In this document: positions 38,301-47,700 of the stretch, piece by piece
How positions within the stretch are numbered: position 1 is the first letter of the stretch
Layout of the letters: the number at the start of each line of letters is the position of its first letter
Assembly (NCBI GenBank): GCA_963580285.1
Contig: OY757011.1
Span: 155,547,245 to 155,611,244 of the forward strand
DNA: 64,000 nucleotides
Source: Lucinisca nassula
Lineage: Eukaryota; Mollusca; Bivalvia; Lucinida; Lucinidae
Direction of reading: 5' to 3'
The notes under the pieces: generated by a model
Database searches by the model: none
The model's input: only the letters and a program-made list of their open reading frames with translations
Told to the model about the DNA's origin: nothing
Program-made: the position numbers and the translations under genes

Positions 38301-41300
38301 AGATGAAATGACATCTCAAGCCCTGTCGCCCAATGAAACCTAAATGAGGTTTTAGGAATTCCGTGTATGACGTCATTCTTGCGCATGCGCAAAGCACTGG
38401 CCGTCAGTTGAAACGGCCATCGCTATTCAAATGTATTGGCGAACCTTAAAATGCTAACAATATTCAGACATTTTGAGAGAACATTGAAATATTTCCTCGA
38501 GAAGGAAAGAATGATATTTTGCTTTTATTACTGAAATTCATTGATCCTGGATCCGTTTATAATTGGTTTGGTCGCCATGAGGCGGGCAAACCGGGTATAA
38601 TGACCAGATTGTAGCTGTTCAATGGAGGGGCACGTGACGCGATCAACCAATCAGCTTAAACGATGATGCAATACTATACTGCAATTACAGGAAACAGCCT
38701 GTCTGAATAGCGAAACAGACCGAAAAGCAAGCGTTTCAACTCCAACAATAAAAATATCTAAAGGGAAATGGATACACCTAGCAGGTGTGGCAGTTAGTCT
38801 ACCAGTTTTACCGTATTTCGAAACACACCTATTCAAATACATTGTCATATTTTGGCCAAAGAAAAAGAAATTTTAAAAAGAAAAATTGCAATATTTGCCT
38901 GTTTTGCTCAAAACATAGATTGCGGGGAGTCGACAGAAACGCCTCGACGAGGCGATTCTATCGAGTACCCACAATCTAGTGTCTCAGAGCATGAATACGG
39001 AAATTAATGTATACCCCTGCAAACCCGAGCTTTACTATATTAAAGTGTAGATTATATTTTCTTGTCCTTTGGGATCATTGATTCCATTGTGGAATTTTGA
39101 CAATATCTGAGGGTAACTGATGAGGCCTAATTGGCCGAAACTAGCTAGTCTGGCCCAGAAAACATGTACACTCCATATTTTTCAGTTCTGTGGTGTATTC
39201 CTTGCTTCCAAAGGATAACCCTTTTACAGAACATACTGTAAATGACCAATTAATTCGAACAGTAAAAAAATAAATACTGATCCGGGTGTTGGAATTATTA
39301 GAAAATATCAGATTGGAAATTTATCAGTGTTAGAACTGTTTGATCTGAAAGAATTCCATACATTGGATCAGGCTGTGTTCAATATTTTATACAACTTCGT
39401 TTTTTTTTCTCAGAGGCCCTGTCAATCCGCACGTGATTAGAAGTTATAAATATCACTTATGCAGTGCAGAAAAGTTTGATCTATAAATAAGTCAGTGTGT
39501 GCAGGGGGTCTTTGAATGCGATACACATTGTCATTAATGACATTTACACCTATTGAACTATCACTATTCCCTTTAAAATGGGCGAGTCAATTTGTGATCT
39601 CAGGAATAACAGAAATTGATTTGTTTGCAGCAAATTCTTTTCTTAAGAGTAGCCCATATCTAGGAAAAAGAGGATTTTTCAAAGAATTTCCTTATAGTCT
39701 GTAATATTTTTTTTGTTCCGGCTACACCGCAGCAGACAAAGTCCAGCTACATGTATATATGGGATGGGATGTTGAAACCCGCACGTGCAGCTAGCTACCC
39801 AGTGGATCTAGGCGCATAGATACTTCACACCCCCCACCCCCACCTATATTGTTTAAGCGCATAGTGAAGCCTCAGGCGAGACTGCGCAGCCTTGTTTGTG
39901 TGTTCTCTGTTTACTAATAAGCAGTCTCAAATCAGCGTGAGCCGGGGGCATGTAGCAATTCAATGCCCATCGAAGTAGTCCGGTGAAGACTGATTAGACT
40001 GTGCGGATGCAAAACCATCATGTTATTTAGATAGGCAAGTAACAAAAAAAGAAAATGCGGACATCATACACAAATTTGATCTTCACTTTATGAGCGATGA
40101 AACATTTCAAACATCTTGAACATTGTAGACACAATCCCGATTGCACAACTGTGCAGACTTATCAGTCTTTTCTGTACGCACATGCGAAATAAGTATTTTA
40201 CTCGAGATAGGAGATCTGAACAGACCGATCCTTGCACTTGGTAGCTTAGAATGTGTTTGTAATGTCGCAAGCAGATTGGGCCGGTCAAATGTACACGCCG
40301 TCGTTTTAAGCCGGCGCACGGCGAAAAAAAAAGGTTTCAAACGAAGAACCAGATTAGCCTGCGCATCTAGCCAATGTGGCCATATTTTTTCACCTGTTGT
40401 TCTTTGATTAGCACAGAGGCCATGGTAGGCACATACGAACAACGAAGACTATTCAGACTGCATGAATGTGCAGGCTGACCTGAGTCTCCCCCCCCCCCCC
40501 CCCCCCACACACCGAATATGACTTATTTTCTTAATCATGTTCCCCGAAATTACTTCCAATAAAACCTTGTCAACGTAAAATAAATGGGCATCTTCACTTG
40601 CTCCTCAGAAAACCAGGGTAGCCCAACCAGGTAACCTGAATTAAACTATCTTTTTGCATGCAACAACCATGAATTTCACTCGCACGTGCTCAAAGACGTT
40701 CTGTGGAAAAAGGCGGGAAACTCTCAATTAATATTAAAGGGGCGCTTCTGCTATCAAAGAGGCATTGAATCAATGCCACAGCACATGGAAAAAGGGTAAC
40801 ACTGTCACATAAATAATAATGAAAGCTGAAGCTACGCTCCAAAGAGTCTGAGAGCAAAGCGAAAACACTTGCATATGCATGGTGATCCAAGCCTTTGTAG
40901 GCCACAATGCTACATCACCGACTAGGATCAGCCTGAACATCGATGCAATGTGATCAGTCTTTACTGAACCCTTAAATCTTACGAAGTCACAAGGCTAAGT
41001 GAAACCCTTTGCCTTGCATACCGGTAGTGGGTGCGCATGTTCAGTGTTTGCAGGTCGTTGAGAAACCAGCGAAAACACATCTTAGCGTACTCATTCATGC
41101 AATCCGATTTGAGTCTTCGCTGATCGCATGAGCCTGATGCAGACGATGGGATTTTCACAACATAAATAAGCGAAACTCCTGTGGCTCATCAAGGTTGATC
41201 TAAGCACTTGCAGCCTGCGTTTCTCGCAGTCTGATCAGTATTCGGTGAGGGTATGAACCTTCCACTACCACAGGGCTATCCAAAGTGAGAGAAGCGAAAA

Positions 41301-44300
41301 CCATTTGCCTTACAGAGTGCATGTTAATCCGAGTCTTTGGAAGTCGCACACATTTCATGCTAAGTTTTCTTTTTTTTTTTCGTGCGCTAGCTCATATACG
41401 ACCAGTACGATGTTGTAATGAAAACCCGGGAACGGTCCGAAATGCTTGTTCTGGATGCATTTTTCGGCATTTTTTTTTTTTGTGTGTTCAAAGTATTAAA
41501 AATTCTGATTTCTGAAAAATTTGGGAGTTCGAATTAAATGAGAAAGTTTTCAGCCACAAATTCGAAATAATTTTGGGTGTTCGAACTGCTAGGGTGTTCC
41601 AATTAATTGGTCACCTACCGTATTTAACTTCACTACAACTGGTGTGCGGGAATGTGTGGCGGCGGTAAAACGTGTCGCTGCCCTACATCATAGTGTAGAT
41701 TATATTTTCTTGTCCTTTGGGATCATTGATTCCATTGTGGAATTTGGAAAATATCTTAGGGTCACTGATGAGGCCTAATTGGCCGAAACTAGCTAGTCTG
41801 GCTCAGAAAACATGTGCACACCATATTTTTTAGTTCTGTGATGTATTCTTTGCTTCCAAAGGATAACCCTTTTATAGAACATATTAAAGGGGATCACAAT
41901 TCTCTAGGCATGATTTCGTTATGGAAATACAATTTTAAGGACCTTATGGTTGCTACTCTGTTGGCTCTGTCCAACTGAAAAAGGGGTCTACTCTAAAAGG
42001 GGAAGAATTTGCTTCTCAAGGGGTCTACTCTAAAAGGGGAGAATTTGCTCCCCAGGAGCAAATTCTTTACTTTAAGAGTATACCCCTTAGACATATCCAA
42101 AGAGAAACTACTTTTGCAAGAGTAGCAGTCATTTTCGCAAATTTTACGTCTTGCAATGCCATTATGGAGTAAGTCCATGGGGCCATGGAAACGAAAAACA
42201 ACAGAACATAACTACTACTACTCACAAAGTGTGGCTGGCTGTGGTAGCTCAGTCGGATGCAGTTTGACTAGCGATAAGGAAGACTCGGGTTAGATACCTA
42301 CCGGGGTCGGCAACATTCTTTCGTGGAGATTATTAAATCTTTTCTATGGTCATTCTCTCCCTTCCGCTGATTCAGGAAGGGCAGGGGTCAGGTTTTGGCG
42401 ACAGAATGTGCACTGAACTGGTAAACCGCTTACGGATAAGCCTGCTCAGGAAAAGCGTGGATAGGTACACTGACATGCTAAAAAAGACCCAAATCAGTGT
42501 TGACTGGGCCGTTAAATACAAATAAACAAAACTTGCAAAGTTTACTTCACACAGATAGGAACAGATTTATATATTCTGAACAGCTTTCGGTACGCTTTAA
42601 TAATAAGTATATGTAAATGTTGGAAAGACAGAGAACGTTATTTTTCCTCATTTATAAAGATCGCTGGGAGTAACGGGCCTCCGTGGCTTAGTGGATAAGA
42701 GTGCTGACTCTTAATCATTAGGTCTCTCAGCGGTGTATGTTTGAGCATGGCTCAGGTCACATAATGAGAAGTTCTGCAACGGAAGGTCAGGAGGTTTTTC
42801 ATCGGGTACTCTAGTTTTCACTCACCTCCGATTAACGATCGGCTTGATGTGAGTGAAATTATCTTGAAAGGATCGTAAAACCAAACATAAAAAGATCGCT
42901 GGGTGTGTAAAAACATTTTCTTGTCTGTGCTACTAGAATTAACGTCAGTGCCAAGGTCGAAGGTTCTAACTCTTCCAAATATATAAAATATTTAGGGAGC
43001 GAAACAAAGTCATAACGTTGATGGGTCGCTGTTTATTGTTCTTGAGCCCAGCACAGATAGCAATAGTTTCTTTTCAAAAACTTCATGACTACTAAGTGAC
43101 CTGCCACCAGTTACAGACTGAGTTGTTAAAAGACTTTTTGGCGCATTCGATGGGAGCTATTGTATCTGATAAGCCGAGAGTGGTGTTCTTTATTTCCACT
43201 CAATACTTGACGTTTAACTAATCAGTTTCTTTTACAATTAAATTTTGATCCAGAAAGATATACAAAAGGATAGCAAATTTCAGGTTTTTGCGGAGGTACC
43301 GCTCAAAGAAACTGCCGAGGTTTAAGATAGAGTCTGATTCGCAGCACTTTGTCTGGGCAGGCTTTGATCTTCCTAGGCGGTTCAGCAATACTTCAAAGTT
43401 CGGTCGGTTTCAGCTCATGCAGTCCAATATATTGCCCCAAGGTCTGATCGGCCCCCGTCCATCGAGGATTGAAGGAATAGATTTGGCTGCATGATGCTTC
43501 CACGCAGAGCTGATACCGGCCGCACATGAGTAGTGTTAAATCGCCTAGAAAGTCTAAGCCTGCCCAGGAAAAGTGGCTCGAGTCGGACCGTTCATGCATT
43601 TCAACCATTTAGTTTCATTGGGTGACAGGGCTTGAGAAGGAGTTTTATCTGCCCGTTTTATCTCAGTACTGAATAAAAGTCCCACAACATTGGAAGCAAT
43701 GTCTCAAAAAGACTCATACAGTGTTTACAGGGACGTTAACAACAAATGAAATAGATAACCAAGGCCCTACAGAAGGCCTGATGACTTAGGAAAAATCTTT
43801 TCATATGCCCGTTTGAAAAACAACAATAACAAAAAAAAAAACAAAAAAAAAAACGGTCGTATTAAGTTACGGGGTTGGTGTCCGTTCGTAAACTTTTTTT
43901 CGTTTCCGTATAAATCCTACTATACAGTTTTCATCTGATCAAGCCTAAAATGTGTATGTAGTAAGGCTAAGATGTGAAGATATGCCACCAAATATTAACA
44001 GAGTTATGACCCTTTGAAAAATTCGGTTTACATTTTCGTTTGGTTAAGTTTTGTGCTATACATGTGTAAACCATATGTAAGTTACATTTAGTTTATACTT
44101 GCCATGGCGTTAAACAATTTACCACAGAATACTCATCACTACCTACCCTTCCTGATACCAAGGTCACAGACTTCGAAATTTTATATACACGTTTTGTATT
44201 AAAGTTTATTTTTTGTATTCAAAAAAATGCACTAAGTGGGATAATGATATCAACTTGCTCAAATCAGAATTTAGACTGACAAGACCAAACCTATTGGATG

Positions 44301-44451
44301 CTTTTTGAAAGCAGCCAACTTGTTTACGAAAATCTCTTCGTGAATGACCCATGTCAATGGCTTGAGATACCGTTATTCACGAAAGTTTACTTACAAAATT
44401 AGTTTTTACGTAACTTTTCGTTTTATTCACTATCACATACGGACAGAACTT

Positions 44452-44521
<70 letters not shown>

Positions 44522-44702
44522 GTTTTGTGGGACTTTTACCCGACACTGACGTCGACGTTGCAAAATAGAATTCAATGCATCGCTTTGATGTTGGGGCGAT
44601 GTGGACACGACGTTGTTGACACGTTACATGTCAGTTGACATGGAGTTATTTAACGACAAAGTGTAATTTACATTTACCTACGCTCGCTAATTGCTGGTAC
44701 GC

Positions 44703-44743
<41 letters not shown>

Positions 44744-47700
44744 GAGGGCCCTGTTGGGTCGTACGTACAATATATCTTTAAAAGTAGTTAACTAAAAAAA
44801 ATAACACTTGGGATTTGCCATCATGAAAACAAGCCAATGCGAATTTGACCCTCAAAAACCCCACTTTATATAGTAAAACTCGGGTTTACAGGGGTAAACA
44901 TTATTTTTCTTATTTCTGCTCAAAAAGGTAAATTGTGGGTACTCGATAGAACCGCCTCATCGTGGCGGTTCTATCGAGTCTCACCAATCTATGTTTTGAG
45001 CAAAAATAAGAAAATTATCACAATGTTTCATCTTAAAATTTCCATTTTTTTTGGCCGAAAAATTGATAATGTATTTGTATAGGCATTTTTTCGTGATGCG
45101 AAATTTCACACCTGACAGCATATCAGTGTTTCTCTCATTATCTTACATTAGAAACCATCAAACGTTTAAAAGAATTCTACTGTTTTACGCTGTATGTCCC
45201 ACTGCCTTGAAGCAATACGACAGTTGACGGCCAGGGCTTTTCCCGTTCTATTTTTTCCCGTTCTGAGGGGAATGACTTGGCAGATTTTCCACCATTTTTC
45301 AAAAGGACATCCTGTTTGCTTTTCTATAAGCTTTGTCCCACGAAATAGTGGTATACTCTAAAAGGAAAGAATTTGCTCCTCAGGAGCAAATTCTTTCCTT
45401 TAAGAGTTGAGCTTGAAGGAGTTGCCTCCCCTGAAGGTATATGCATTCCACTTAAAGTCTCAAAAAATATTTGCCACTTAACTGCTCGACTCGACGGTTA
45501 GTAAAATATTTGGGTGGATTTTTGCGTGCTCCCGGGAGACCTTATGGGTCCACCCTTTAAAACTTTGAAACCTTCCTCACAACTGGACAAAAATGGGGGT
45601 TAAAAAGGAGAAGAAACCCAGAAAAAACCAACAAGTCTTAACCCTTATCCTGCTGAATAAATAAATTTAGCCACAGCCATTGCTAACTGCCAAACATTAA
45701 AATTTCTTAACATTATTCACAAGCTGCATGACAAACAGTGTAGGACCTCATCTCTGCAAAAGTAGGGGTTGTTATGGGTTAAATATACACTAAAGCCACT
45801 TTTTAACTGAGTTTCCTGTTGTGCCCATTTCTGTTTGTTTGTTTGATTTGAGGTTTAACGTCACCTTCCACACTGTAGAGGTCATTTTGGAGACGTTGCT
45901 TCCACTTTTGTGGGACTTTTACCCGTCATTGAGATGAAATGACATCTCAAGCCGGTCACCCAATGAAACCAATAGGGTTTATAAGTATGGGCGGGCTGCC
46001 TCGCATCGCTTTGCACGGGCAGGCTTAAATCCTCTAAGCGCTTTACCAGTACTCGTGTAGTCTGCGTGGAAGCCTCATGCAGTCCATCTATTTCTTCAAG
46101 CCCCGAATGGCGGGTGCCGACAATTTCTGTATGTATTGGAATTGCACGAGGAGGATAAATTACAAGGATTCGTGTCAAAAATACATTGTGTACAAAGTTG
46201 TTTTGTGAAAGCAGGGTTAATCTAAAATATTAGGTAATAGTAATTTAGCGCTAGGACGTAGCAACACTAAATCAAGATTATAGATAAAGGTATGCACATG
46301 TATGTAATCAGACGGCAGTCGCGAGCGGACGACAAAGGCGAACAGCGCAAAAGGGAAGCGTCCCCGACTGCCACCGGGTGTAGGCTAGGAAAATAGTCCC
46401 GGACTGAGATCCAAACTTTTGTTCAAGCCCTAAATTCCACTTTTTATGTAAACAGTGTAGACCCCGATCAGACGCCGATAGAATGACAGGTAGAGTAGCC
46501 TATGTCATTAAAAATCCGCGCTTTTTGGTTGTACTTTGACGCCGCGTTCTGTGGCACCTGATCTAAGTCTCCATTGCTTGCCAAGCCCCTCACAGCGAAT
46601 ATACGCTAACTGGTGATTGATTTTTTACATGACCCGTGGCGTCCATACAATATTAAATATGCAGCGCGAATCTGAAGGAGGAATGCAGTAGATTTTGACA
46701 ATCGCTTAGCTCCGCCCTCTCCTGTGGGTTAACCGGTATTAGATGGTGATGTTAAGTATTGATTACCGTTACTTTGACATAACTTCTGGTGTGGCGTGTC
46801 AGTGTTTTTTGACGTATCTGCTCTTTAATGAACCGACGGGATATCGCGTACTGCTAACTTGCCGGTTGCCCTGTTGTAAGTATTGATTACGGTCAGTTTG
46901 ACATTCTTGTCTCTTGATACACCTATTCTGGTGTAGCGTGTCAGTGTTATCTGCTCTTTAATGAACCGACGGGACATGACGTATTGCTAACTTGCTGGGT
47001 GCGCGGTTGTAAGGAAGTTATTTTAAGGAAGTTCACTTTCCAAATGCAAATACGGCACAATCTCTATGACACAGAGCAGACTCCAGTTTCCAAGCAATCA
47101 TCAGCTGATCATGCTAATGTTATATCCAAACAAAAATGTATGGATTATATTGAAAAATTATGATTTTTTTCTTATATTTATAACCCATAAATATTTGGGA
47201 TCCATCTTTAAACTGTGTTATAAATGGTTTTAACAACAACTAGGAACAGATCTAATAAAGTTGAGGCTTCTTACACCTTAGAGGGAACTGTCCTCGAGAA
47301 TTTGGATACCACACACAACTTGAGATGGAATTCGCATATTAGCAACATGTGTACTAAGGTGGTTAGAATGCTTGGTTTCCTGAGGGGAAATCTTCGTCAG
47401 TGCCCTCAGGATGTAAAAGAGGCAGCATATAAAGGACTTGTTTGCCCAATCTTGGAATATGGTAGTTGTATCTGGGACCCCAGTGTAGTGGTCCTGAATG
47501 AACAAATTGAGAAAGTTCAGAATAGAGGTGCTAGATTTGTAACAGGCAATTACTGCTTTGAAACTGGCAGCATGACTGGAATACTTGGAAAATTAAAATG
47601 GGAGTCTCTCAAAAAAGGAGAAAAGACAGTAGGCTGATCCTTTTATACAAAGGTCTAAAGGGTGCTGCCAGCATTCCAACAGATGACCTTGTTCCCCCAG

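Noticed and set aside
40107..40442. 111-codon minus frame overlapping an 88-codon plus frame
   Set aside because: No domain, no codon pattern and no splice sites that fit; overlapping antisense frames in GC-richer sequence are expected by chance.
44423..44608. Arg-Glu repeat protein (minus strand)
   Set aside because: Pure translation of the (TC)n microsatellite.
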